Shown here: piece by piece, positions 16,900-25,450 of the stretch
How positions within the stretch are numbered: position 1 is the first letter of the stretch
Layout: each line of letters begins with the position of its first letter
DNA from: Psychrobacillus sp. OK028
GTDB lineage: Bacteria; Bacillota; Bacilli; Bacillales_A; Planococcaceae
NCBI RefSeq assembly: GCF_900103605.1
Contig: NZ_FNHY01000001.1
Coordinates: forward strand, 248,001 to 312,000
Direction: 5' to 3'
DNA length: 64,000 nt
The notes under the pieces: model-generated
What the model was told of the DNA's origin: nothing
Database searches by the model: none
The model's input: the letters and a program-made list of their open reading frames with translations, nothing else
Translations under genes and position numbers: made by a program

Positions 16900-16908
16900 A
16901 AACGCATT

Positions 16909-16950
16909 CCCCAGACATATATGACAAATATCATGTTTGGGGCTTTTTTG
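16909..16950 (+). terminator. Terminator after the lipoprotein gene
   Basis: Stem CCCCAGACATATAT / ATATCATGTTTGGGG with a TTTTTT tail. Confidence 0.8.
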
Positions 16951-17008
16951 TGCTTCCATTTCTTACCCACATTCAGTAAACTTACAAATAGGAGTGTGAT
17001 TTTATAAA

Positions 17009-17848
17009 ATGAAGACAGCAATCGTAACCGACAGCACCGCATATATCTCGAAAGAAATTCGTGACCAACTGAATATTCATATGGTGCCGCTAAGCGTTGT
17101 CATCGGAAATAGCACTTACCAGGAAGAAATAGATATCAACACCACAGAATTCTACGATAAAATTAGGCTTGGTGGAGCTCTCCCAAAGACATCCCAACCA
17201 GCCTTAGGAAAATTTATCGAGACATATGAACAACTAGCAAAAGAATACGATGCAATTATCTCCATCCACCTTTCAAGTGGCATCAGCGGAACGCTTGCTG
17301 GAGCACAACAAGCGGGAGAAATAGTAGACAACATTGACATACACACATTCGATAGTGAAATTTCGTGTATGGTCCAAGGCTTCTACGTATTTAAAGCTGC
17401 TGAAATGGCACAAAAAGGTGCAACTCCAGACGCAATCATCCAAGAGCTAAACACAATGAAACAAACAATGCGTGCATATTTCATGGTCGACAATCTGGAT
17501 CATCTTCACCGAGGCGGAAGACTAAACGGCTTCGAGCGTGTTATTGGCACAGTACTGCAAGTAAAACCAATTCTGCACTTCGAAAACAAAGTCATCGTTC
17601 CGTTTGAAAAAGTTCGTACTCGCAAAAAAGCGATGAAACGTATTTCGGACATGCTTCAAGAAGACTCGAATAAATTTAATATAAAAGCAACTATCATACA
17701 TGCAAACAACGAGAACGAAGCAATCGCATGGAAAAACGAACTCCAAGCAACAATGCCAAACGTAGATTTCACGATCAGCTATTTCGGCCCCGTAATCGGC
17801 ACGCATTTAGGGGAAGGGTCAATGGGTCTCGGTTGGTACAAAAACTAA
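17009..17848 (+). CDS. DegV family fatty-acid-binding protein
   Basis: A 279-residue DegV/FakB-type protein. The family start KTAIVTDSTAYI, the loop TSQPALGKF, the SGISGTLAGAQ segment and the C-terminal GPVIGTHLGEGSMGLGWY are all present. Members bind a fatty acid and, with the kinase FakA, channel exogenous acyl chains into phospholipid. Spacing from AGGAG to ATG 17009 is long (about 14 nt), so translation may be weak. It lies 14 bp before comFA; in B. subtilis a degV gene also precedes comF. Confidence 0.9.
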   Translation: MKTAIVTDSTAYISKEIRDQLNIHMVPLSVVIGNSTYQEEIDINTTEFYDKIRLGGALPKTSQPALGKFIETYEQLAKEYDAIISIHLSSGISGTLAGAQQAGEIVDNIDIHTFDSEISCMVQGFYVFKAAEMAQKGATPDAIIQELNTMKQTMRAYFMVDNLDHLHRGGRLNGFERVIGTVLQVKPILHFENKVIVPFEKVRTRKKAMKRISDMLQEDSNKFNIKATIIHANNENEAIAWKNELQATMPNVDFTISYFGPVIGTHLGEGSMGLGWYKN

Positions 17849-17862
17849 TTAGGAGAATGCCC

Positions 17863-19191
17863 ATGAACGAACAGCTACAACAATTTCTCTCTGGCCGTAT
17901 TTGGCTTCGCGAACACACCCCATTCCCACGCGAAGTCATCGACGCCCATATCGACTCCGGACACATCCACCTAAAGCCAGGCATCACTACATCTACAGAA
18001 CCCAACCTTTTTTGGCAATCAAAGAAGAACGTATGCAACAGATGCCACAACACCAATCAATCCTACTTTCACTCATTCAACTGTGCACGCTGTAACCAAA
18101 TATGTACTTATTGTCGCCATTGTATACGAATGGGGCGGGTGAGCAGTTGTTCCGAGTTACTCCTTTGGGACAAGCAGCATGCACGCGGCGCGAACGCCCA
18201 TGTGTTTGCATGGAACGGCAAGCTAACCCCACTTCAACAAAAGGCAAGCGAAGAACTACTTTCTAGTGTCGAACGAAATGAGTCCCATTTAATTCATGCA
18301 GTATGCGGGGCAGGGAAAACCGAGCTTTTATTCCCAGCCATATTTGCAAGCCTACAAGCAGGCAAAAGAGTTTGTGTTGCGGCTCCCAGAACAGATGTTA
18401 TTTTAGAATTATTCCCTCGCTTTCAGAAAGTCTTCCCAAACACAACCATTCATGCTCTATATGGAGGCGCACCTGACCAACACGGCTTCGCAGAATTAGT
18501 GCTCGCAACAACTCATCAGCTTTACCGATTTGAACGTGCCTTCGACGTCGTATTTGTCGATGAAGCAGACGCCTTTCCATATTACGCAGACGAAACACTC
18601 CAGCAAGCAGTCACAAAAGCTGCCAATCCGGATGCTGCCATTCATTATGTAACCGCCACTCCTACAAAGTCTTTAAAAACAACGAACCAATCCGTTCTCA
18701 CACGAAGATATCACGGTCACAACCTTCCAGTGCCTAGGTTTGACAGTCTTTGGGGCTATACGAGAAAACTAAAAAAAGGCAAGATCCCTCCAAAACTAGA
18801 AGCATGGATAAACAAAAAGGTAGAAATGAAGACACCATTTCTCATCTTTCTCCCTACTATAGAAATGCTAGAAAACTTCCCTAGTGATTTACCTAGAGTC
18901 CACGCCGAGCACCCATATAGAAAAGAACTGGTTATGCAATTACGTGAAAAGAAAATACCAGGTCTCCTAACAACGACCATATTAGAACGAGGAATAACGA
19001 TTGAAAATGTTCATGTGGCCGTAGTCGGAGCAGAGCAACCGATTTTCACTTCTAGTGCACTCATTCAAATAAGCGGACGAGTCGGAAGGTCAGTGCAGTA
19101 TCCAGAGGGAGATATTGTATTTTTTCACCATGGGATAAGCAGAGAAATGGATAAAGCACAGGATGCGATAGAAGGGTGGAATCGAGCTTGA
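17863..19191 (+). CDS. comFA: Competence DNA helicase ComFA
   Basis: A 442-residue late-competence ATPase that helps pull single-stranded DNA through the membrane. An N-terminal four-cysteine zinc finger (CNRCHNTNQSYFHSFNCARC and CTYCRHC, about 57-90) precedes a DEAD/DEAH-type helicase core: AVCGAGKTELLFP (Walker A), VFVDEADAF (Walker B), HYVTATPTKS, TTTILERGITI and QISGRVGRS. Start ATG 17863 has AGGAG 7 nt upstream; the longer upstream frame overlaps the DegV gene and is not credible. It overlaps comFC by 4 bp; no comFB gene lies between them. Confidence 0.93.
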   Translation: MNEQLQQFLSGRIWLREHTPFPREVIDAHIDSGHIHLKPGITTSTEPNLFWQSKKNVCNRCHNTNQSYFHSFNCARCNQICTYCRHCIRMGRVSSCSELLLWDKQHARGANAHVFAWNGKLTPLQQKASEELLSSVERNESHLIHAVCGAGKTELLFPAIFASLQAGKRVCVAAPRTDVILELFPRFQKVFPNTTIHALYGGAPDQHGFAELVLATTHQLYRFERAFDVVFVDEADAFPYYADETLQQAVTKAANPDAAIHYVTATPTKSLKTTNQSVLTRRYHGHNLPVPRFDSLWGYTRKLKKGKIPPKLEAWINKKVEMKTPFLIFLPTIEMLENFPSDLPRVHAEHPYRKELVMQLREKKIPGLLTTTILERGITIENVHVAVVGAEQPIFTSSALIQISGRVGRSVQYPEGDIVFFHHGISREMDKAQDAIEGWNRA

Positions 19192-19811
19192 AATGTTTAA
19201 TTTGTGGCGCACCATACAAATCTCCACCAACCTGGTCGAAGCTATTTTTATATGAACTAGATTCTTCTACTTGCATTAGATGCTTCGGTAAATTTGAAAA
19301 ATCCCAATCAGTCATTGATTTTGCAGACTTTCGAGGAACCCCTTTTGACGGAGCAGTCGACTCTGTTTTTAGCTTGTACTCGTACAATGAAGCGATGAAA
19401 GAATATCTACACCAATACAAATTCCTTCAAGACGTTGCACTAGCTACAGTATTTGCTGGGAAGCTGCAGCAGGCATTTCAGTCGAAAGAAGGCATTGTCG
19501 TCCCCATACCGATGCACCCAGACAAATTAGTATTACGTACATTCGCTCAGGTGGATGAACTACTAAATGCTGCGCAAACTTCCTATCAACATGTACTTTC
19601 TAAAATCACAACTGAGGCCCAGGGAAAGAAAACAAAAAAGGAACGTTTAAAAACAACAAATCTTTTCGAAGAAATCCAAACAATCCAACCCACAAATTAT
19701 ATTTTATTCGACGATATATATACGACTGGAGCAACGATTCACCATGCCGCAAAGATTTTAAAGGATGCAGGAGCGAAAAGAGTCGAAGCCATCACTTTAA
19801 TAAAAGGTTAA
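19188..19811 (+). CDS. comFC: ComFC, phosphoribosyltransferase-like competence protein
   Basis: A 207-residue ComF/GntX-type protein. An N-terminal zinc-ribbon remnant (KCLICGAPY ... CIRCFGKF) precedes a type I phosphoribosyltransferase fold with the PRPP loop YILFDDIYTTGATI. The usual RGFNQ motif reads RTFAQ here. TTG 19188 is chosen because it overlaps the comFA stop (TTGA) with AAGGGTGG 8 nt upstream; GTG 19176 is the alternative. It acts with ComFA in DNA uptake. Confidence 0.88.
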   Translation: MKCLICGAPYKSPPTWSKLFLYELDSSTCIRCFGKFEKSQSVIDFADFRGTPFDGAVDSVFSLYSYNEAMKEYLHQYKFLQDVALATVFAGKLQQAFQSKEGIVVPIPMHPDKLVLRTFAQVDELLNAAQTSYQHVLSKITTEAQGKKTKKERLKTTNLFEEIQTIQPTNYILFDDIYTTGATIHHAAKILKDAGAKRVEAITLIKG

Positions 19812-19854
19812 CCAACCGATATAAAGAAAGAGAATATATTGTGGAGGTAACGAC

Positions 19855-20271
19855 ATGGGTGAACTAAAAAATTGTCCGTCATGTGGCGAATTTTTTAACT
19901 ATACAGGAATGAGAGAAGTTTGTAACAACTGCGCTGTGAACGAAGAAAAACTTTTCGAAGTTGTATATCGCTTTCTTCGCAAACGCGAAAATCGTGCAGC
20001 AACAGTAGAGCGAATTGTAGAAGTAACAGGTGTGGAAGAGTCCCTACTACACAAATGGGTTCGTAAAAACCGCCTGCAGCCGGCACTGTTCCCAAACTTA
20101 GGTTATCCATGCGACAACTGTGGGAAAATCACAAACACAGGTAAACTATGCAAAAATTGTGTAGAAGACTTACAGTCTGGTTTACGCCAATTTGATGCAG
20201 CACAAGAGTTTCGTGAAAAAGTAGCAAAACAAGAAAGTGGTACTTACCATTCAGATAGTAGGAAAAAATAA
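19855..20271 (+). CDS. yvyF: Flagellar operon protein YvyF
   Basis: A 138-residue protein with two CxxC pairs at the N-terminus (CPSCGEFF ... CNNCAVNEE), a helical middle resembling a MerR-like/HTH segment (VERIVEVTGVEESLLHKWVRKNRL), and a second zinc ribbon (CDNCGKI ... CKNCVED). This matches the YvyF family found before flgM in Bacillus. Function is unclear; family members are linked to flagellar gene control. GGAGG precedes ATG 19855 and a terminator follows. Confidence 0.85.
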   Translation: MGELKNCPSCGEFFNYTGMREVCNNCAVNEEKLFEVVYRFLRKRENRAATVERIVEVTGVEESLLHKWVRKNRLQPALFPNLGYPCDNCGKITNTGKLCKNCVEDLQSGLRQFDAAQEFREKVAKQESGTYHSDSRKK

Positions 20272-20298
20272 ACTCTCACCTTGTGTGGGAGTTTTTCT
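20270..20298 (+). terminator. Terminator after yvyF
   Basis: AACTCTCAC / TGTGGGAGTT stem followed by a T run. From here to the flgM promoter (20299-20497) I see only G-poor DNA with no gene. Confidence 0.7.
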
Positions 20299-20497
20299 CT
20301 AATTTAAACCCAGGTTCTTCAAACCTAATTGCAACATAAATTTACCTAACTAACACATAAGTAACAATGAGTACCGCATAAATACATTTAATCGCCTACT
20401 TAAACTTCAAACCACTTCACACCAACCAAATACCCTTCAATTCCAGACACTCTATTAATCCTCAAGACCTATTCCTCACAAATCGTTCAAATTACTC

Positions 20498-20524
20498 TAA
20501 ACACTTCATATTTCATGCCGAAAT
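20498..20524 (+). promoter_or_regulatory. Sigma-D-type promoter of the flgM operon
   Basis: TAAA at 20498-20501, a 15-bp spacer and GCCGAAAT at 20517-20524, against the consensus TAAA-N15-GCCGATAT. It stands 41 bp before the flgM start and feeds flgM, flgN, flgK, flgL, yviE, fliW and csrA. Confidence 0.85.
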
Positions 20525-20564
20525 AATACGTAGACACTTCAAGAAAAGGGGAGGACATAACTTT

Positions 20565-20828
20565 ATGAAAATTACAAACGTTGGTTTAAACCAAATAAAC
20601 CCATATAAACGCAATCAACAACAAGTTGAAAAAACACAGCAAACAACTAAAACAACCGCAGATCAACTAGAAATTTCGTCTGCTGCAAAAAGCATGCAAA
20701 CAAAATCACCAGTTGAGGTAGAACAAGCAGAGCGAGTTGCTGCCATCAAAGCAGATATCGATGCAGGAACATACAAAGTAGATGCGAAAAAACTAGCATC
20801 CAACATTCTAAATTATTACCGCCTATAA
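20565..20828 (+). CDS. flgM: Anti-sigma-D factor FlgM
   Basis: An 87-residue FlgM: disordered Gln/Thr-rich N-terminus starting MKITNVGLNQINPY and the sigma-binding C-terminal helices (RVAAIKADIDAGTYKVDAKKLASN). It holds sigma-D inactive until the hook is complete, when it is exported. GGGGAGG precedes ATG 20565. Placed directly behind a sigma-D promoter, it gives negative feedback. Confidence 0.93.
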   Translation: MKITNVGLNQINPYKRNQQQVEKTQQTTKTTADQLEISSAAKSMQTKSPVEVEQAERVAAIKADIDAGTYKVDAKKLASNILNYYRL

Positions 20829-20843
20829 AAGGAGCTTACAAAC

Positions 20844-21338
20844 ATGTCCATCGATAACATTTTGCAATCACTCAATAAACTAGATATGCTTCATAAAAGT
20901 TTACTTGAAGTTGCATACAAAAAAACAGAAGCTATCAAAATTGGGGACATGGACAGTCTAAACCAGCTGCTCAAGGATGAGCAGGCGCACGTAGCAGGTA
21001 TTTCACAGCTGGAACAACAGCGTCAAAAAGAGGTAACGGATTACCTTCGAGCAAAAGGAATTGCTCCTACTGACAATCCAACTGTTGCACTAGTCTTAGA
21101 AAATACCAACATAGACGAAGATAAAGCTCAACTTACAAAAGCACGTAACAATCTTTTACTAACTGTAGAATCGCTCAAAAGTCAAAACGACTTAAACCAA
21201 AAATTGACGATGCAATCACTTCAATTCGTCAACTTAACGCTAGATGCTTTAAGACCGAAGCCAGACCAAATAAACTACTCAAAGTCAGAAGTACAAGCAC
21301 CTTCCAAAGGCAAAGCATACTTCGATTCACAAGCTTAA
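20844..21338 (+). CDS. flgN: Flagellar export chaperone FlgN
   Basis: A 164-residue, almost wholly helical protein with FlgN-type N-terminus (LQSLNKLDMLHKSLLEVAYKK) and a conserved middle segment. FlgN keeps FlgK and FlgL export-competent. It lies 15 bp after flgM and 12 bp before flgK, in the normal Bacillus order. AGGAG lies before the ATG. Confidence 0.88.
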   Translation: MSIDNILQSLNKLDMLHKSLLEVAYKKTEAIKIGDMDSLNQLLKDEQAHVAGISQLEQQRQKEVTDYLRAKGIAPTDNPTVALVLENTNIDEDKAQLTKARNNLLLTVESLKSQNDLNQKLTMQSLQFVNLTLDALRPKPDQINYSKSEVQAPSKGKAYFDSQA

Positions 21339-21350
21339 GGAGGCTCACCC

Positions 21351-22943
21351 ATGCGCTCTACATTTATGGGACTAGAAGCAAGTAAACGCGGATTATTCAC
21401 TCAACAATCCGCTCTATATACAACAGGACATAACATCTCCAACGCCAACACAGTAGGCTACTCACGCCAACGCGTCAATATGGAAGCAACACTTGGCTAT
21501 CCCGGAACAGGTTTAAACGCACCAAAAACACCTGGTCATATTGGTACTGGTGTCCAAGCGCAATCTGTTCAGCGTATTCGTGATTCCTTCATCGACAGTC
21601 AATACCGTCAAGAATCCAATAAACTAGGCTACTGGGAATCGAGATCGCAAGCCATTACACAAATGGAAGACGTACTAAACGAACCCTCAGAATATGGATT
21701 AGCAAAATCAATGGATGAATTTTGGAAATCTCTACAAGACTTAAGCGTAAACCCTGAAAATGGAGGCGCACGTTCCGTAGTAGTACAACGAGGGATTGCT
21801 GTAGCAGATTCTTTTAACTATTTGTCTAAATCCATCTCACAAATACAAACAAACGCAGGAAATGAAATAGGTATATCTTTAAAGGACGTAAACTCTGTAC
21901 TAGAACAAATTGCAAGCATAAACGAACAAATCAAAGCAATTGAACCAAATGGCTATATGCCAAATGATTTGTACGATGCTCGTGATGTTTTATTAGATGA
22001 ACTTTCAATGTATTTTCCAATTGAAACGAAATATGAAAAGTCAGGCGGGAATGCCTTAGCAATCGCAGAAGGTTCTGTGACTGTTTCTTTGAAGCTAAAA
22101 AATGGTACGTCAATAGAAATAATAAATGGTAAGGATTTTAATCAGTTTAGAAGCACCTCCTCGGCAGTTACAGATGGAGTCACTCCTACTGGACCAGTAA
22201 GTGGACTAGCAGTTGTGACAGTGGACGCAACAGGAGTTATTACAAACACAACCGACATTTCTCTTTCAGACTTAAATGATTCCGGAAAAATCAAATCATT
22301 AATCAATTCATATGGCTATGAAACAGGCGGTGCTAATAATTCTGTTAAAGGTCTATACCCAGATATGATTGCAAAACTAGACCTAATGGCAAAATCTTTT
22401 GCAGAAGCATTCAATAAATTACATGCAGGCGATTCAACAGGTACACCCGCAATACAAGGTGGGACTGATTACTATGGTAATCAAGGAAAAGACTTCTTCA
22501 TTAAAACAAGCGGAGCTGACATTACTGCAGCTAATATTTATGTGTCCGATGACATTATTGGCGACCCCAATCTTCTGGCTGCTTCGAATTCTAAAGCGGG
22601 TGAAGCAGAGCCAGGTAATGGAAAGCAAGCATTAGAGTTAGCAAATATAAAATTTGGAATGTTAAAAGATTTAGGAAATGTCAGTGCACAAACTTACTTC
22701 GAAGGTCTTATTGGACAACTGGGAGTAGACGGACAACAGTCTGTTCGATTAACTTTCAACTCAGCAACCCTTCAACAAGCAGTTACAGAACGCCGTTCAT
22801 CCGTTAGTTCCGTGTCTTTAGACGAAGAAATGACGAACATGATCACATTCCAACAAGCATACAACGCAAATGCACGTATGATCACAGTTATCGATGAAAC
22901 TTTAGACAGAATTATCAACGGCATGGGCCGTGTCGGATTATAA
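21351..22943 (+). CDS. flgK: Hook-filament junction protein FlgK (HAP1)
   Basis: A 530-residue hook-associated protein. The N-terminal D0/D1 region begins STFMGLEASKRGLFTQQSAL with ISNANTVGYSRQRV, and the C-terminal D0 helix ends EMTNMITFQQAYNANARMI. The centre (about 240-400) is variable. It forms the first junction layer between hook and filament. The first half of the gene has the C-rich codon usage of the upstream genes, the centre is richer in T, and the last part returns to C. Confidence 0.95.
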   Translation: MRSTFMGLEASKRGLFTQQSALYTTGHNISNANTVGYSRQRVNMEATLGYPGTGLNAPKTPGHIGTGVQAQSVQRIRDSFIDSQYRQESNKLGYWESRSQAITQMEDVLNEPSEYGLAKSMDEFWKSLQDLSVNPENGGARSVVVQRGIAVADSFNYLSKSISQIQTNAGNEIGISLKDVNSVLEQIASINEQIKAIEPNGYMPNDLYDARDVLLDELSMYFPIETKYEKSGGNALAIAEGSVTVSLKLKNGTSIEIINGKDFNQFRSTSSAVTDGVTPTGPVSGLAVVTVDATGVITNTTDISLSDLNDSGKIKSLINSYGYETGGANNSVKGLYPDMIAKLDLMAKSFAEAFNKLHAGDSTGTPAIQGGTDYYGNQGKDFFIKTSGADITAANIYVSDDIIGDPNLLAASNSKAGEAEPGNGKQALELANIKFGMLKDLGNVSAQTYFEGLIGQLGVDGQQSVRLTFNSATLQQAVTERRSSVSSVSLDEEMTNMITFQQAYNANARMITVIDETLDRIINGMGRVGL

Positions 22944-22949
22944 AATAGA

Positions 22950-23075
22950 AATCGTAAGCGACTCGTTCAGCACTGACAAGTAAATGAACAAAATCGAGGA
23001 TGGCGGTTTTTAGCCACCACAGAGTTTGTTCATTTGACCTCGAGGTGCTAGGCGCTGAAGACTAGACAATAGGGG
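22950..23075. repeat. Imperfect palindromic element between flgK and flgL
   Basis: An inner pair AAATGAACAAA/TTTGTTCATTT encloses a TGGCGG/CCACCA hairpin, and outer arms CAGCACT/GGTGCT close the structure. It ends GACCTCGAGGTGCTAGG then GCTGAAGACTAGACA, which matches the element at 54260-54380. It sits inside the flagellar operon, ending about 2 bp before the flgL ribosome site. Confidence 0.7.
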
Positions 23076-23084
23076 GGACTAAAC

Positions 23085-23978
23085 ATGCGCGTAACCCAAT
23101 CAATGTTATCCAACAACATGTTGCGTAACTTATCAACTAGTTACTCAAAAATGGGAAATCTACAAAATCAAATCAATACAGGTAAAAAAGTTAATCGCCC
23201 ATCAGATGATCCAGTAGTAGCTATGAAAGGAATCGGCTACCGCACCGCTTTAGACAAAGTAGAACAATTCCAACGAAATATAGGGGAAGTAAATAACTGG
23301 TTAGATAGTTCAGACGATGCACTGGACAAAGTAGGTTCGGCATTACACCGTGCGAATGAACTAGCTATCCAAGCAGCCAATGGAACAACCACTCCAGATG
23401 ACCGGGCAAAAATTGAAGCAGAGTTAGACCAGCTTAGACAACATATACAAAATATCGCCAATACAAAAGTTGGCGACAAATATATATTTAGTGGGACAAA
23501 AACGACAACTCCTTTATACGATAAAAATATACATGGAGCTAGTGGTTTTCCACCTACAAGTACAGATCCAGCTAACCCAACTTCTTATCAAAAAGATGTG
23601 GATATTGAAGTATTCGATGGAATTACACTTAAAGTAAACACAAATGCGATCGATGTATTCAAAAATATTGATCAAATGTTCCAAGATATACAAGCAGGAA
23701 CTGTCGATTTCAATTCAGCAATCGGTAATATCGATAAGCAAATGAATAGTCTACTTACTACTAGAGCTGATATTGGAGCACGTCAAAATCGTGTGGAGCT
23801 GATGGACAACCGTCTTCAATCACAATCGGTAATAGCTACCAAGCAAATGTCTGAAAACGAAGATATTGATTATGAAAAATCAATCACAGAAATGATTACA
23901 CAAGAATCGATTCATCGCGCAGCACTATCTGTTGGAGCACGAATTATTCAACCTTCACTAGTAGACTTTTTAAGATAA
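23085..23978 (+). CDS. flgL: Hook-filament junction protein FlgL (HAP3)
   Basis: A 297-residue flagellin-like hook-associated protein. N-terminus MRVTQSMLSNNMLRNLSTSY and NTGKKVNRPSDDPVVAMKG are typical; C-terminal helix SITEMITQESIHRAALSVGARI matches the D0 domain. It forms the second junction layer beneath the filament. GGGGGG precedes ATG 23085. A palindromic element separates it from flgK without an obvious terminator tail. Confidence 0.94.
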   Translation: MRVTQSMLSNNMLRNLSTSYSKMGNLQNQINTGKKVNRPSDDPVVAMKGIGYRTALDKVEQFQRNIGEVNNWLDSSDDALDKVGSALHRANELAIQAANGTTTPDDRAKIEAELDQLRQHIQNIANTKVGDKYIFSGTKTTTPLYDKNIHGASGFPPTSTDPANPTSYQKDVDIEVFDGITLKVNTNAIDVFKNIDQMFQDIQAGTVDFNSAIGNIDKQMNSLLTTRADIGARQNRVELMDNRLQSQSVIATKQMSENEDIDYEKSITEMITQESIHRAALSVGARIIQPSLVDFLR

Positions 23979-23980
23979 TA

Positions 23981-24016
23981 AAAAGCGTTTGGACAATATG
24001 CTCCAAGCGCTTTCTT
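23981..24016 (+). terminator. Hairpin between flgL and yviE, possible attenuator
   Basis: Stem AAAGCGTTTGGA / TCCAAGCGCTTT followed by CTTT. The T run is short, so it may reduce rather than stop read-through into yviE-fliW-csrA. Confidence 0.55.
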
Positions 24017-24033
24017 TAAAGGAGAGAGCATTT

Positions 24034-24588
24034 GTGAATATCCCCAAACTCCAGGTCCAAACGACAAAAGCACAAATTGGATTACATACACAAAAGCCGG
24101 TTCAGCAGATTGAACAGCCACGTGTAAACTTAGATATTCAACAGCCAAAAGCTATACAAACAATGGAGACGACTAAACCCCAGCTTACAATTGATACGGA
24201 ACAAGCCAGAGCTGATTTAGATTTAAAAAGCTCCGCTAAAAGAGTTTCGGAAGTAGCACAGAATGCTGCTCAAACAGCGCTTGAAGGAGTAGGAAGACGA
24301 GCAGAAGAAGGAAACCAACTTATGCGAATTGAAAATGGTGGAAATCCCATTGCTAGTCAAGCAAAGCAAAGAGGTAGGCAACCTTATTCTTCATTATCCA
24401 TCAAATTCATTCCCTCTCATGGAAGTGTAAAAGTCAATTTTCAACCTGGCAGTGTAGATATAAAAGTAGAACCACAACAAGTGATTAACAATACAACAGC
24501 CAATAAGCCAATCCACAACTATACACCTGGAAAAGTGACTGTGGAAATGCAACAACATGCATCCATTCAAATAGATTGGCTTGTATAA
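24034..24588 (+). CDS. yviE: YviE/DUF6470 flagellar operon protein
   Basis: A 184-residue protein starting at GTG 24034 with AAAGGAGAG 8 nt upstream; the open frame before it crosses the flgL-yviE hairpin. The N-terminus (IPKLQVQTTKAQIGLHTQ) and repeated Q-x-P segments (EQPRVNLDIQQPKA), then GVGRRAEEGNQLMRIENGG and FQPGSVDIKVEPQ, match B. subtilis YviE. Function is unknown, but the gene is always found in the flgL-fliW interval in Bacillus. Confidence 0.85.
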   Translation: MNIPKLQVQTTKAQIGLHTQKPVQQIEQPRVNLDIQQPKAIQTMETTKPQLTIDTEQARADLDLKSSAKRVSEVAQNAAQTALEGVGRRAEEGNQLMRIENGGNPIASQAKQRGRQPYSSLSIKFIPSHGSVKVNFQPGSVDIKVEPQQVINNTTANKPIHNYTPGKVTVEMQQHASIQIDWLV

Positions 24589-24607
24589 ATAGATAGGAGC
24601 AAATAAT

Positions 24608-25045
24608 ATGAAACTCAAAACCGCATATATGGGAGAAGTAGAAATAGATTCTTCTAATATACTTAAGTTTGAACATGGAATACCTGGCTTTGAATCGGAA
24701 AAAGAATTCGTGTTAATTCCTATAGAAGATAATGAGGAGTTTACTGTCTTGCAATCTGTTCAAACAGAAGCCCTGGCTTTTATTGTCACTAACCCTTATA
24801 ACATAACCATAGACTATAATATCGAATTAGAAGAAGCGACGGTACATGCTCTTCAAATAGAACAAGAAAAGGAAGTTGCTGTTTTTGCAATCGTTTCTTT
24901 AAAGGAAACAATTGCGGAGTCAACAGTAAACTTAAAAGCACCAATTATTTTTAATACATCGAATAAAAAAGCGAAACAAGTAATCCTAAACAACGAAGAG
25001 TATAGTATCCGGCAACTTCTCTCTTCAGAAAGTCAAAAGGGGTGA
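24608..25045 (+). CDS. fliW: Flagellar assembly factor FliW
   Basis: A 145-residue FliW: LKFEHGIPGFESEKEFVLIP near the start and VNLKAPIIFNTSNKKAKQVIL near the end are family hallmarks. FliW binds flagellin and, when released, CsrA, relieving repression of hag translation. The gene ends 4 bp before csrA, so the two are coupled; the ribosome site of csrA (AAAGGGGTGAT) overlaps the fliW stop. Confidence 0.95.
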   Translation: MKLKTAYMGEVEIDSSNILKFEHGIPGFESEKEFVLIPIEDNEEFTVLQSVQTEALAFIVTNPYNITIDYNIELEEATVHALQIEQEKEVAVFAIVSLKETIAESTVNLKAPIIFNTSNKKAKQVILNNEEYSIRQLLSSESQKG

Positions 25046-25049
25046 TCAA

Positions 25050-25262
25050 ATGCTAGTATTATCCCGTAAAGCAGGAGAAACGATTTGGATAGGGGAAGAC
25101 ATCGAAATCGTCATCTCAGAAATAAAAGGAGAACAAGTCAAAATAGGAATTAGGGCACCAAGAAGTATAGATGTAATTCGTGGTGAACTAAGACAAGATG
25201 TTTCTAAATCTAATACAGAAGCAATACTTAAAAACATGGATATTTTCAAGCCGAAAAAATAA
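25050..25262 (+). CDS. csrA: Carbon storage regulator CsrA
   Basis: A 70-residue RNA-binding protein, MLVLSRKAGETIWIGEDIEI then VKIGIRAPRSIDVIR, with the RNA-contact residues L4, R6 and the R44-type arginine region present. It blocks hag ribosome access in Bacillus. The tail after residue 55 is longer than in enterobacterial CsrA, as usual in Firmicutes that bind FliW. Confidence 0.96.
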   Translation: MLVLSRKAGETIWIGEDIEIVISEIKGEQVKIGIRAPRSIDVIRGELRQDVSKSNTEAILKNMDIFKPKK

Positions 25263-25309
25263 CGATTGAATAAATCGACAAAAAAATTTAAAAAAGTTTA
25301 TAAAACTAT

Positions 25310-25336
25310 TAAACATTGGAAAATCATTCCGATACT
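25310..25336 (+). promoter_or_regulatory. Sigma-D-type promoter of hag
   Basis: TAAA at 25310-25313 and TCCGATAC at 25328-25335 with a 14-bp spacer, close to the sigma-D consensus. It implies a leader RNA of roughly 100 nt before hag. Confidence 0.8.
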
Positions 25337-25407
25337 ATCTATGTAAGCAAGAAAAACGGGGTCCGGCCGGCTCGGTTCTCTTGTCTCATACAAAAAAACA
25401 AAACACT

Positions 25408-25444
25408 GCTCACATGGATGTGAGCAACACATTCCAAGGAGGAA
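25408..25444 (+). promoter_or_regulatory. CsrA-binding hairpin and ribosome site in the hag leader
   Basis: The perfect hairpin GCTCACAT-GG-ATGTGAGC presents GGA in its loop; its core ACATGGATGT is close to the CsrA consensus RUACARGGAUGU. A second GGA site is the ribosome site itself (AAGGAGGA, 25436-25443). Two GGA sites of this kind match the bridging arrangement known for B. subtilis hag. A GC-rich stretch (about 25355-25378) of unknown role lies upstream. Confidence 0.8.
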
Positions 25445-25450
25445 CTAATA

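Noticed and set aside
17728-17862. 45-codon N-terminal extension of comFA
   Set aside because: It overlaps the DegV gene in another frame; AGGAG precedes ATG 17863.
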